The notes under the pieces were generated by a model. That model was given only the letters and a program-made list of their open reading frames with translations, had not been told where the DNA came from and ran no database searches. A stretch of 64,000 nt of DNA from Lytechinus pictus (Eukaryota > Echinodermata > Echinoidea > Temnopleuroida > Toxopneustidae), in NCBI RefSeq assembly GCF_037042905.1, contig NC_087246.1, forward strand, positions 34,094,001 through 34,158,000, given 5' to 3'. Below are positions 1 through 13,000 of the stretch, one piece after another. Both the position numbers and the translations under genes were made by a program. Numbering within the stretch: the stretch's first letter is position 1; every line of letters starts with the position of its first letter.

Positions 1-293
1 AACAAGTTCTGTTTCTAATCACAAGCATCCCTAAAGAATTTAGAGTGATTATACTGGATTTCATCAGCAGAGTAGTCGAGCTCCCTTCCACAAAACTGAA
101 CAATTGATTATACATTTGATTGTACAATAAACGTAATCAATTGCTCAGCTCTGTCTTACACTGGTGGTATTCCTATTGCATTGATCAAGTTATCCCTAGG
201 TTAACTTAGACCATACTTCTATGTAGTGCCACTTGCCAAACACTTCAACATGTGAAGATTATTTCAATCCTATAGTGAAACACTGTTTCTGTA

Positions 294-640
294 CTGAATA
301 TTTAGTTCAGAAGATGAATCATAATATCCATTAAAGAGTGGACAGAATATTCTTCTTTTACAGAAGAAAATAAAAACCTAATAGAAAATGAATTTGAACA
401 AATTTGTTGGAAAATTGCTTCCTGAATATTTAGTCCAGAAGATGAATCCTAGCATTCCATAGAGGAGTGGACAAATACTCTGTTTTATAGCAGAAACTAA
501 AAGCCCGATAGAACATGAATTTGAACAAATTTGTTGGAACATTGCTTCCTGAATATTTAGTCCAGATGAATCAATGCATTACACAGAAGAATGGGCAAAT
601 AATCTTGTTTAGCAGAAACTTAAAACCTAGATAACAATTC
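294..640. repeat. Three-copy tandem repeat, about 127 bp
   Basis: Units start at 294, 422 and 549, each opening CTGAATATTTAGT(T/C)CAG, then an imperfectly conserved body with ATGAATTTGAACAAATTTG in the first two. The third is the most degraded. Lies in an MPHOSPH9 intron. Confidence 0.8.
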
Positions 641-709
641 AAATGTTGCCATGGATTAAATTGTTAAATGAATACATTAATTGTCAAATCAATCAAAATA
701 ATGGCCTAC

Positions 710-763
710 CTTACTCAGCATAACCTGGTCTCTCTTGCCTTCATTCTGCTGTGATTGCTGTTG
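710..763 (-). CDS. MPHOSPH9: MPHOSPH9 exon 11 (54 nt)
   Basis: Acceptor GTACTTTACAG|CAA and donor AGTAAG|GTAGGC, phase 0. Encodes QQQSQQNEGKRDQVMLSK. Last coding exon seen before the window edge; 1-709 holds no further exon I can support. Confidence 0.72.
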
Positions 764-1063
764 CTGTAAAGTACAAAATACAGTGCATATCAAAATAAAG
801 GGAATCAAAATCTAGAGCGTCAATTACTGAAAACCAATTTTAACTCATCCATTCAAATCTGTCTAAATTTCATAGATACTTTATCCGAAATATACAATTC
901 ATGCCTGAATACATTAACATTTTTGTCCGACAAGTTGTGACAACTTTCCTTGATTTTGATTGGCTGAGAAGCACTGTTACTATGGTAACTGTCAGATAAA
1001 ATGGGACTTGTCAGATAAAAAATCAGACATTTTATGAAATGCTCCCCAGGAAGACAGCAGGAA

Positions 1064-1094
<31 letters not shown>

Positions 1095-4000
1095 GGGGGG
1101 GGGGGCAGGGGGAGGGCATTGATTGGTATTGGTATCTGCAGCTTTAGAGTAATTTTTTACCTCTTGAGCTTCAAGGAGCTCATACTGGAGCTTCCTATTC
1201 TCTCTATCCAGTTTGTTGAAGTCATCTTCTCTTTGTTTGACCAAGTGAAGAAGGCCATCGGCTCTCTTCTGAAGGATCTCAATATTGGTATTAGCAAGAC
1301 TGTACCTGTCCGGCCATTCTAACTGCAAAAGTAACCCAACAAATAAACTATCAATTTAATTTCAATTTCAATTCAATTCATTTATTTCTCTCTTCAATAT
1401 TTTTACATTTACAATGATAGTTCAATTTACAAAGATAGTGAACCCCACCAAAAAATGAACATACTCAAAGTGTTCAGATTCTGCCATGTATTAGATATTG
1501 AATTCTGAAGTAAGGTGATAATATTGCATTCCATAAAGTTTGTTTCTCTGGACTCGCCAAACATTATATAGTGTTGTTGTCTTTATTCAACACTCAACAT
1601 GAAGGAGTGCATTTTGTGGTGGGGTTCACTAACTTTTGAGCTTAACTGTATATACAACATATAACATTGAACTCAATGTGTACAATACCATAGCAGCATG
1701 ATATCAAATGGGAAGGACACCTACTAGAAAGCTGAGCTCATAGGGTGGAGGTCCCATTTTCTAAGAACATTTCATAAATCATGATAAATAAAATCAATTT
1801 AAATAAAACAAATAATAATAATAATAATATAGGGTATTTATATTGCACACATATCCACCTTGTTAGGTGCTCCTATATTACCCGGCTAAGCTAGGCGTTC
1901 ATAGCGCACACAGCTTTTTAAGGAATTACTTCCTACCGGTACCCATTTACCTCACCTGGGTTGAGTGCAGCACACTGTGGATCAGTTTCTTGCCGAAGGA
2001 AATTACGCCATGGCTGGGATTCGAACCCACGACCCTCTGTTTCAAAGTCCGAAGACTAATCCACTGGGCCACAACGCTCCACAATAACAAGTGGAATGCC
2101 TCTGGCCGTCTCACCTGCATCACGCGATTCAATATAGCAGCAGTGCTGATTTTGAAAACTACTATAACTCGCACAAGATGTTCAGTGATACTTGGTTACT
2201 CTTATTTCCACGTTTTATGAACTAGACCAATACACTTATAGAGATATGATGGCAATTCAACAAATACCCCCAACGTGGCCAAAGTTCTTTGACCTTACAT
2301 GACCTTTGACCTTGATCATGTGACCTGAAACTCGCACAGGATGTTCAGTGATACTTGATTACTCTTATGTCCAAGTTTTATGAACTAGACCAACACACTT
2401 TCAAATTTATGGCTGTAATTCAACAAATACCCCAATTTGGCCAAAGTTCATTGACCCTAAATGACCTTTGACCTTGATCATGTGACCTGAAACTTGCACA
2501 GGATGTTCAGTAATACTTGATTACTATTATGTCCAAGTTTCATGAATCAGATCCATAAACTTTCAAAGTTATGATGGTAATTCAACAGATACCCCCAATT
2601 CGGCCAAAGTTCTTTGACCTTGGTCATGTGACGTGAAACTCATGCAGGATGTTCAGTGATACTTGATTAACCTTATGTATAAGTTTCATGAACTAGGTCC
2701 ATATATTTTCTAAGTTATGATGACATTTCAAAAACTTAGCCTTAGGTTAAGATTTTGATGTTGATTCCCCCAACATGGTCTAAGTTCATTGACCCTAAAT
2801 GACCTTTGACCTTGGTCATGTGACATGAAACTCAGGCAGGATGTTCAGTAATACTTGATTAACCTTATGGCCAAGTTTCATGAACTAGGTCCATACACTT
2901 TCTAAGTTATGCTGTCATTTCAAAAACTTAACCTCAGGTTAAGATTTGGTGTTGACGCCGCCGCCGCCGCCGTCGGAAAAACGGCGCCTATAGTCTCACT
3001 CTGCTATGCAGGTGAGACAAAAATAAAAAAAAAGGAAAATATCAAGTATCAAATATAAAATATTGAGAAGTGGCGGATCAAGAAGGGGATGCAAGAAGCG
3101 CACTCCCCCTCTATATTTTGAGAATGACCAATTGATATAAACATAGCCAAGTGTAAGAAAATTGTAATCTGCCCCCCCCTCTTTTCAAAATCCTGGATCT
3201 GGCAGTGTTGAAGGTGACTTAGAGAAGGTCGTGAACAGTTACTTTTCTTACAGAGGATTTTTTTATAACTTTCTGCCAAACAAATCTTTCGAGATGTAGA
3301 GAGCAGCTCTTGGAGTCAAGCTAGCTTGGCTCTCTGGTTTTTTACTTTTGTGATCTTGAAACAACCAGTATAAATGAAGTAACCAATGAAATAAAGATCG
3401 AATCATCTTCAAGTGTAATCAGTTTAGTGTTGTGAAGTTATTACAATTTACCAATGGAATTAAGAAATGTAAGATTATAGGCAGTTAATAGGTTTACATT
3501 GTCTTTATCATCACGATACAAAATCCATGACGAGGGTTTGAAGTTGTATCCTTGTGCAGCAGAAAGGGTGTATAATCAAATTAAATTTTTCAATTCAATA
3601 GTAAGAGCTCAAAGTACTTACCAATCTAGATTCCAGTGCCTTCACTGTATCTTCCAGATCCTGTATTCGACTGAAGAGAAATTGACAAAACAAAAATCTT
3701 GATAAAAATGTTCATCCATCTCTCCTCCCCCTCCTCCTAATCTTCATGCTGGTATATTACTTTGAGAAGAAATGATATTCCATTGATGAAAATGAGAAGA
3801 TACAGGTAGCATTGTTCAAATAGTGACACAATATTCTACAAGTCAATATAGTAGTTCCAACCAAGCACCTTTGTGAGACTTTTACTGAAATTACCCCAAA
3901 TTTATACCTTACATATATAATTAACAAAATCTTATTTCCTGCCAAACACAAAGAATCTTACTCAATACAATAGTTAATTTTAAGAAGAGATGTTAATCAA

Positions 4001-7000
4001 AATATATGATTGAAAATTCCTGTCAAACAGAAAAAATCTTACTCAACAAAAGTGTTCATTAAAAGAAAAGATGTTCATCAAAATATATGATTGCAAATCT
4101 GCAACTCCTTCCGCTGCTTCATTCCATGGATGTGTGATGCTGTACTGTCATGTCTGTGTGTACTTGCCTGTATGAGATTCACACTGTTTACGTTTCCTCA
4201 CTGATAATAGGGTGGTGGACTCACCTATTAGCAGCATTGAGGCTGGTCTGTAGCTGCTGGCAATGCCTATAGAGCTTGCTCGTATCCGCTCCCACCAGCT
4301 CTTCCCCATGACCATTCCCGATGGCGGATGACGCTAGCCTGGCCTGAGCAAGCTGCTTGCGAAGATCCTCAAGCTCTCCCTCATAGTACGCCTCCATGTC
4401 AGCGATGTGTCTAGAATACTTCTCCTGAAGGTCGATGCGACTGGACAAAAGAATGAGGGACGACAATAAGAATGGTGTAAAAGCAGTTATCTTTAATAGA
4501 CTTTTGTACGAAATAATTTTGATTCAAAACAAAATCCTTTCTTAGCCAATTGAACACTTTCAAAATGTCATCTATAAAGATTATTTCTTCATGGACCTTT
4601 TTTTTTACATATAGGCCTATACTTTTGCTCCTTGTTTTTTTTACCTATTGGTAAAACCAGAGGTTTAAACCATGTTTTTAACACTTTTAAATCCCTTTGT
4701 TGATAACGTTGATAACTTGATATTACTAAAAGCACATAACATGTAAAAAAAAAATAGTTATTTGCTCACTTTGAAGATGTCCTTGGACTTTCCACAAGCT
4801 TGGCTCCATTTGAGTTCTTATTCAAATGCTTGGATGATACCATTTCATCCTGAGGGGTGTTCTGTGCATCATCTGACAGCAGGGAGTCCCTCTCCATGGA
4901 TGGTTGCCCTCCCCTCGGTTTAGAATGGGGTAAATCCTTGTAGGTATCTCCTTCCTCCAGCTTCCAGTAAGTAAAATCTGAATAGATGGAACTGGTTTCT
5001 TCCGCATCTTTCCGGAGGGAAAAAAAAAAAATGGAACAGAGGTTAAAAATGTCATAGGTAGGATCTGAACACATCTACCTGGTTTATACTGTATATGTTG
5101 GGAGAAAAGAAAATGGTACTGAGCTCATATGTTGTATACACTTATAAGAGTGTACTTGGCTTGAATGATTAAGCATAGTGACAGATTTGAACATAGGTAT
5201 TTGTACGATGATTTAGAACATTACACAGTAAGATATTCCATGTTTCAATACTAGCATCAAATTCTACTACATTTTATTCTAATATTGGGTCGCAAGCAAT
5301 CGCAAGGCGTGCGGTGGCCTTGCACTGTAAAATTTAGCAAACTAGAGGAACATAATGGAAATATACATTAGAGCATATCTTAGGGTTTAAACAATATTCA
5401 TTAGTCAGAGTTTGATGGTACACATGCTTTTGATCAGTGGCGGACCATGACCCGGAGGAGACAAAGCATTGGAGGGGCACTGTATTGTTTGTGAACAATG
5501 CTGTGCCCCTTCAATGCTTTGTCTTCTCCGGGTCACGGTCCGCCACTGCTTTTGATTGTGCTAACACCAATGTGTCCGACATCACTGACACTAAATCAAT
5601 GATAGCTCAAGGCAAATAAGACCAAAGTGAAGCAAATGCACGAGTACAGACATTTGCTTTTTTTTAACTTGAGTTGGCAATATTCGCTATTGTTTTTTTT
5701 TTTAATAGCAGTTATAATGGTGCGGACAAAATCACAGCAAGTTTAATTTCCAATTAATGCAAGCTGTATTCCGTCTACTCTCAAACAGCCCATTAAGATA
5801 AAGTAGGAGAAAGCTAGCTAACACCTTTTCTATTAAAATATGTAAAGTAATTTATGTCATGTCAAAGGATTTGCTTCTTCTCAAATACAGTCTTTTGCAG
5901 ACATAAGGTCAGTTCTGGTGATCTTCTTATAGAATAAGGTTGTTTTGTTTTTATTTGGTTTTTGTGTGTTTTTTTATTACTTTTTCTAAACCAATGAAGG
6001 GCTCAAGCTGGTATGACCTAGCTTTAAAAATCACAAGCAATTAGTTTGATGGGGGGGGGGGGGGTAGCACTAGCCATTGCATCCTTAAAGCAACAGCTTA
6101 CAAAGTAAACTTTGGTCTGCATTTGGCCAAAGAAACAGGGTCTTGGGGGAGGAGGGGTGAATTTTGGTAAATGACACAAGAGACAGGATAACCGCCACAC
6201 CTTTCTGAAGTTGCGTCATCTGTTGCAACCTCTTTTCTTGTTGCTGCAACATGTCCTCGACCAGTTGTTTCTGGTGTGTCTGCATCTGTTGCTGGGTCAA
6301 CCACTCTTGCTGCAATCTGTTGACCTGGGACTGGTATTCCTGGTGCAAGGCGGCTTGCTCCAACTCAAAGTTACGCTGCATCTGCTCCAGTATGGCTGCC
6401 TCAGTTGCTGTAGCTGCACCAAATACAAATTGAAAATACATGGATTCTTGACCGCACAGTTAAAATTGATGTCTCCGCCACTGCCAGATCAAGAACATTA
6501 CACACATAACTTCAAAAAAATTTCAAGTAATGTCCTTTGTGAGTTTGTGTTCTCTTCTAATGCTGAAAGAAATCTTGAATGACCAAGCACCATCTTAAAG
6601 CAATAGAATAGAGTTTCCAAAAAACCAAAAAACACTCGATTTATAGTAGTTATCATAAGAGAAAAGAACCCCCCCCCCAAATAAATAAATAAATGAATAA
6701 ATAAATGTAAATAAAAATAAAATAATCTTTATCATTATACTCACTAAATTGGGAAATAAAATTCTTAAGAATGCAAATTGACATCTTATAATTTCACACT
6801 TATATTACTAGTATATATTGAAATGCTCCATCTGAATTTGTTTCTTTTCAACTGATGCTGCCAATTTGAAGAGCGGAAGCAGATTTATTTCAATCCTTCA
6901 AGCTCTGTGTAGCTCTATGAGATACTGAAGCAAGCAATCTTCGATAGTGTGTTACCTTGTTGATGTTGGTTCCTATGAGCCTCTCCTGACTGCCTATGAC

Positions 7001-10000
7001 CATGAACATCTGACCACGTGGTCATCTGGGTAATGTCCAGTGAGCTGGACACACAGGTGGAGGTCTCTGAGGTGTTTTCCGCCTGGTCAAGGAGCGGTAC
7101 CTCCTCCAAATTCATGTGGCCTGTATCAAATCAATACATTGTTATCAAAATAATAATATTCCACACTTTGATGGTTCATAGCCAAAAGGTATAGTCACAT
7201 ATTCTAAAACCTGGTTTAATTTTACCCATGGTCTAAATCTGTGGTGCCAAGCACCATCTCAATGTTTTTATGAAACATCATTCAAGGAAGCCAAACGTGA
7301 GGCAAATATCAATACCTAGATAATCAAATTATAAATCATATCTAGCACTCAAATCATTGCAAAAAAAAAAAAACCATGAAAATACAATACATTTCTTCAC
7401 CATTAAAACATGGGGAAAAACCCAGCAAAAAAAAAACTGGAAATAATAAAAATAATACATTTCTTCATCAGTAAAAATTGGAAAATAGCCCAGTAAACAC
7501 AAGAAGCATACAGTGTAGAATAATATCTGACACTAATAGCTTCTCATAATATTATCCCAGACTTAGACTATGGTTAAAGTTAAGGCAAAGCTTCGAATCT
7601 GGGCCATATACTGTAGTTTATCATTTTAAATTTACCTGTATCGGCCGTACAGGCACGATATTAGCCTAACAGAGCACTAACATTAGACTCAGTCATATCT
7701 TTCAAATCGTGATATCAAGCATTGATCCAAGATGTAAATAACGCATTGTTAAGACATCAGGCATCGCTGTAACATTACAGGTTCTAACAGGGTCTCTGTT
7801 AGACCATTGTTGGCTCTAATAACGTTTCTGTGCTGCGTCACTAGATAAGAAAGGGGAAATCCTCAGCTGTTTATTGATACCTTTCATGCACCATTGATAC
7901 CATGCATGCCTGAATGAATTAAACTTGAAGACAACAAGTACGGATTCCAACTTATGCAAGTCTTAGTAGAACAGGTGGAGTGAAATAACTGATGCCTCAC
8001 AGTCAGGGAAAAAACCCTTTTCAGCCTCGCATTCATTAACATAGCATGCCAAAAGGCTCTTGCAAGTGATGTTCAGTGACTAAAAAAAATGACTCAGCTG
8101 GAGCATCAGTGAATTTTTTTCAGCCTATTTCTCCAAAACTTACAAAATTGTAATTTTGCACCTGTTGCCTTAGCCCAGAGAGGTACACAGCTTTCACAAA
8201 GTCAAAGGTGAATTTAAAGTAAAGATCTGGCATAGCAACACACCATGCAAATATTAGTGTGGTTTTTTTTTTTATCCCAAGCTATGTCTGGCATGACTGG
8301 AACTAAATATATATACTGACCTAGCAATGCATCTGGCTCAATTCATATATTTGTATGTTAAATTTTTATTTGTTTTAAAATTCTCAGATATGGCTGATAA
8401 AAATTCTCAGCTATGGCTGACATGACTGTGATTTTGAACTAACAATGCACCTGTCATTGTGCATTTCATTGTATTATTTATTTTTATTTTTGTCTTAAAA
8501 GCCCCAAGCCATGACGATGAGATATATTCTTTTGAAACAAAAGATACAGACAAAGTATACAGTTGAGGGGGGGGGGGAGGAGTGTGGGGTAGGGGCACTT
8601 CTCATAACAGGGTAATCTCTAGTGCTGCAAGTCAGGCGCCATGTTCGGGTTCGGTTCGGTTCGGCAAGGTTCGGCAGAAATTTGCCGAACATTGGTTCGG
8701 TTCGGGGTTCGGTAATGATAGACTGATAAAGCTTTAGTTCATTCAGGTATACGTAGCGTACCGGTAGACAATTTGTACTTGATTGACTGCATGTGCTCGC
8801 GTGTACCTCTGTCACATCAAACCATTTTATCTCTATCTTGTTGACATGAAACTATGAAAGTTATAGCGCTCAACGAATCAACTGTTATCTCGAATTTGAT
8901 TATCTGATGACAGATTTATTGGGTAACTCACAGTTCTAAAATGGCGACTCTTCCTAGTCGTCCATACGTGGACCACACTTTGGATACTTGCCAAATTAAC
9001 TACGCTCGCACTCGTACCAGCTAGGCTAGGCCAGCGCATGCAGTCCCCTTGTAGCGGGACTCTGAGCTCATGAATATTTATATATACAGTCCGGCCAAAC
9101 GTGATTGGCAATTGCATCACATACGAGGCGGCCAGCGCCAGTGCACTGAACTGTAGGCATAGTAGGGCCAGGGGCGTGTCGAAGAAAGCGTGCTTATGTA
9201 ATGCGCCTTTCGCTAATTGGCTCGATGGGTGAACTAAACCACCAATCGCATGTCGCTGATTGTCGCATCGGTACATAAAGCCACGTGCTTTGTCTGCTCG
9301 CGAAACTCAGCTCACTGATTGAAGAGCAATTCCCGAGATTTCTATGATTTCATTGGTCAGATTTCATTCGACCATGAACATACAGACCAAGTGGGATGCA
9401 AAGTTTTACGACTGTAATGGGACAGGGGGAGTAGAGTGATCATCGAATTGTTTATGGTTAATTTGAGAAGTTGATAAGAAAGGGAAAAAAAAGTAAAGAT
9501 TGGGGGTCATTTTCCCCCAAGAGATGAATGTTTCCGCATGGCTTTATCTTCATTCAACTTGTCAACGAGGGGAAGGGGATCTTGCTATATGCTATACCGT
9601 AATCATTCATGAGTGTTTGATTTTTATTTTCATCTGATTGTTAATAATAAAAAATATAACTTCATTTCATCTCATCTCATTTCTATATTATTTGTTTTGC
9701 GTCTCTCCTTTCCATCTCTAACAGTCACTCACTTTATTTCCCACTTTCACTGGATCTCTCGTTTTCAAAACTCTTTACTTCTCTCTAAAATCATGAAAAC
9801 TAGACAGTAGCGAGCCGACACCTCAATAATAATGTCAATCACCTCAATCAGATCTTTATTCTCCGCCGCAACAATACACGAGTTACGATCTTAATCACAT
9901 CGTATCGTAATTCGTAATATTAATGGTACTTCATCTTTCACTTTCAGTTTATTGAGCTCGTTCATTCAAAATACTTTGAAGATTTTCAAACAAGAATCTT

Positions 10001-13000
10001 GTTCGCCACCTAAAAACAACAATATTTTAGATAATTAGATTTAACCAATGAACACTCATACAGTTTTGGTTTTCTTTACCATGCTTCGGCGATTCGGCCA
10101 CAGAGCGAGAGATGATGAAAGCTAGTAAAATGATTATAGCGCAAGCTCGCGCAACATCATTCATCGGATCTCCTTTCTTAATCAGGGCCGTAAAAACCAC
10201 AATGTCAACATGAAAATGAAAACAAAATCTAGTAACCGCAAAATAAGCGCATACTTCCAACATACAATTGCAAAGAAGATTAAATAGAGAATGCGCAAAT
10301 ATAATGATTAGAAAGGGTGTAAACTTATAAATTTATTAGCTGAAAGCCGTTTTTTTTTTTTTGCCGAACTTCCGAACCAAGTCTTAGTGTTCGGTTCGGT
10401 TCTGTTCGGTTCGGAAGTGCCATGTTCGGCGAACTACCGTTCGGTTCGGCGGTTCGGCTACAGCACTAGTAATCTCCCCCCCACCCCGATCCGTGCAGGC
10501 ACATACCTGATGCATGTGCGGAGTCTACGTCTTGGGACTGTGTTTCCCCACTATCTCCTTCCTCTGTACTGGCACCTTGGACGTGTGGTCGGACCCCTGA
10601 GGTAGCAGGTTCATGACCAACAGCACCATTCTGAAAGCTCTCTATTCCAATGTTTGAGGGATGAGAAAAATAGAATAATGAAGCACATCATTCAAAATAT
10701 TCACAAACTCTTCAAAAGTTCAGGAGATTGAATACATTTTGGACATTCGTCAGAAATCAGAAGTACGAGGTTCATGATCAATGGCATCACTCTCATAGCT
10801 CTCTATTCCAATGCTTGAAGGAGAGAAATGGAATAACATAGCCCATTATCTAAAAAAAAATACAGAATAGTCTCCAAAATTTTATAAGGTATAATGGATA
10901 AATTTTTGTCAGTGCATTACCAGTAAAATGATATAATTTACTTGCCCCCCTATCTATTTGATGATCTAACTCGACTTAAATACCTTCATATATTTACAGA
11001 AGTCTGTATTCTGGCATTGACCATAGCAATAAGCCTTGTAAGCAATGAAAACAATGACCCAAAATAGGGGCAAGTATTTTTTTTTCTCACCGTCATTTCT
11101 TTCAGTGATGAGTTGGTTTCTGAGCCACTGAAGCTGTTTTCTATGGTGATCCTGCTGGGCTTTCATTTGTTCATCATGCTGAAGCCTCAGGGTTGTAAAT
11201 AGCTCACCAAGATTCTCATCATCGTCTCTAGGTTTTCCTGTACATGAAAGTGATGAGATTAATAAGACTGGGCGGGGAGGGGGGGGGGCTGCCTCCTCAA
11301 CATTTTTCGCGATAAATCCTCCGAGCAAAATTTTTGACCTCGTTGCTCGCTGATTTTTTTTAACTTTCAAGTCTCGCGCAACTTTTGAGACCAAAATTGC
11401 GATCACCGGATACGCAACATTTCGTAAGTGCATGCAGACCCACAATTGCTCAAAAGTGAGAATTCCTGTACAAATCCAATGCAAATAGTGTTTTAAGCCA
11501 AAATTACTAGATTCTATATAACATTTATTATTGTTATTTGCATCATCTTTTTGCTGACTTATAATGCCCATTGTGTTAGTCCTGATTTCATACTTATTTG
11601 TTTGTCTTTTCAACACGTTTTGTTATTTTCTTGCTACTTTAAAGTAATAGATTTGTTTGACATAAGTGTGTATGTGTAAATAAATAAATGTGTATTCATT
11701 CACATATTTTGATTGTATTCGGTTATTCTCAAGCACAAACAGGGTATTAGATGGACCCTTGTTACATTTTTAATCATAAAAAGGTGCACTCAGGCAAATG
11801 GGGGTTAAGGGAACATTATCGTCTGCCCTTCAAATATCTGACCAGTTACCTTCTTCGCATCCTTGACTTTCCTTATTGTAGTCGTTGTAGAGTCCTTCAT
11901 CCTGGTCATACCCTGTGAAATTGCTTCCTGAATCGGACTGATCGATGTCTAAACTTGGGGCACCAGCAAAGAGATCTCCCATGACAGCATTCAGTGAGGT
12001 AGGACCGAGGGATGTTGGACCAAGGGAAGTGGGTCCCAGGAATCCAAAGGAGGGTAGGTACATCACCCTTGACTGCTGGTATTGACTGGTCAAACAAAAA
12101 ACAACACTCAGCATCAAATATTTTACATAATGCAATATGAATGTAAGCATAAGCATGAACACCTGTTTACCACCATGAAGTGCAATCCAAACGGGGGGAG
12201 GGTTCATAAAGCTGTTTGTAATTTACATATGACTTACATGTAATAATAATACATAAAACATAGGACTTGTATAGTGCACTTTCCATCTTAATTAGATGCT
12301 CAAGGCACTTCAAAGCATTAGAGAAAGAGAGCACACGAATGGTGACCTTTTCTTGTGATGAGGTTTTCCATAATATTCCTTAAATCAAACCTTGACAAAT
12401 CTCTTGTAAACTTTACATTAACATGCTTGTTAAAAACAATAATTTTAATAAATGAAAATAAGAATTAACCCTTTTCTGATGGGATACACTTTATTGAGAA
12501 TCTAATTTGGCACAAAAAAAAGATCACCTGTCATGCATCAAGCTGTGCATCAGCTTTATTTCACAAACATCATAAAATAATTTGTGAAATCAGAATAAAA
12601 AGAGCAGAAGGATGGCAAAATTACAGATGTTAAAAAAATAAGACCACTAAATCAATTCAAACCTTGAATTGGCAGCTTTTATTATAAATAAACAAGAACA
12701 TTCCCATAAAAATTTGGAGCAACGGACAGCTGGACCATGTGACACAATAATTTGCAATTATCGACTTATTAATTAGATGTTGTGGGAAAAAGCTGTGCAT
12801 GAAACTACTAATTTGGTTGGCCATTGTAACTTTACAATCAATTGTTCTGATGTTTGATATAGTGAGGTAGGCCTATATAATTTGAATTTTTGCTGAGTAA
12901 ATCTGTTTAAAAACTGCAACATGTAGATGTAAATAGATGTACTACATTGTAGAACCATGTCTTTTGTGACAGTTTATTTGCATATATAACAGCAACTGTA

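Noticed and set aside
1867..2220. 117-codon plus-strand frame
   Set aside because: Overlaps a tRNA-headed SINE and another element; not conserved protein.
6211..6582. 123-codon plus-strand frame
   Set aside because: Antisense of the Gln-rich MPHOSPH9 exon 6 continued into intron.
8878..9276. 132-codon minus-strand frame in the hAT element
   Set aside because: No recognisable domain, mixed composition, and no transposase motifs; likely chance in a GC-richer patch.
10966..11616. 216-codon frame as a single gene
   Set aside because: Only 11091-11237 is supported as an exon; the rest reads through splice sites and intron.
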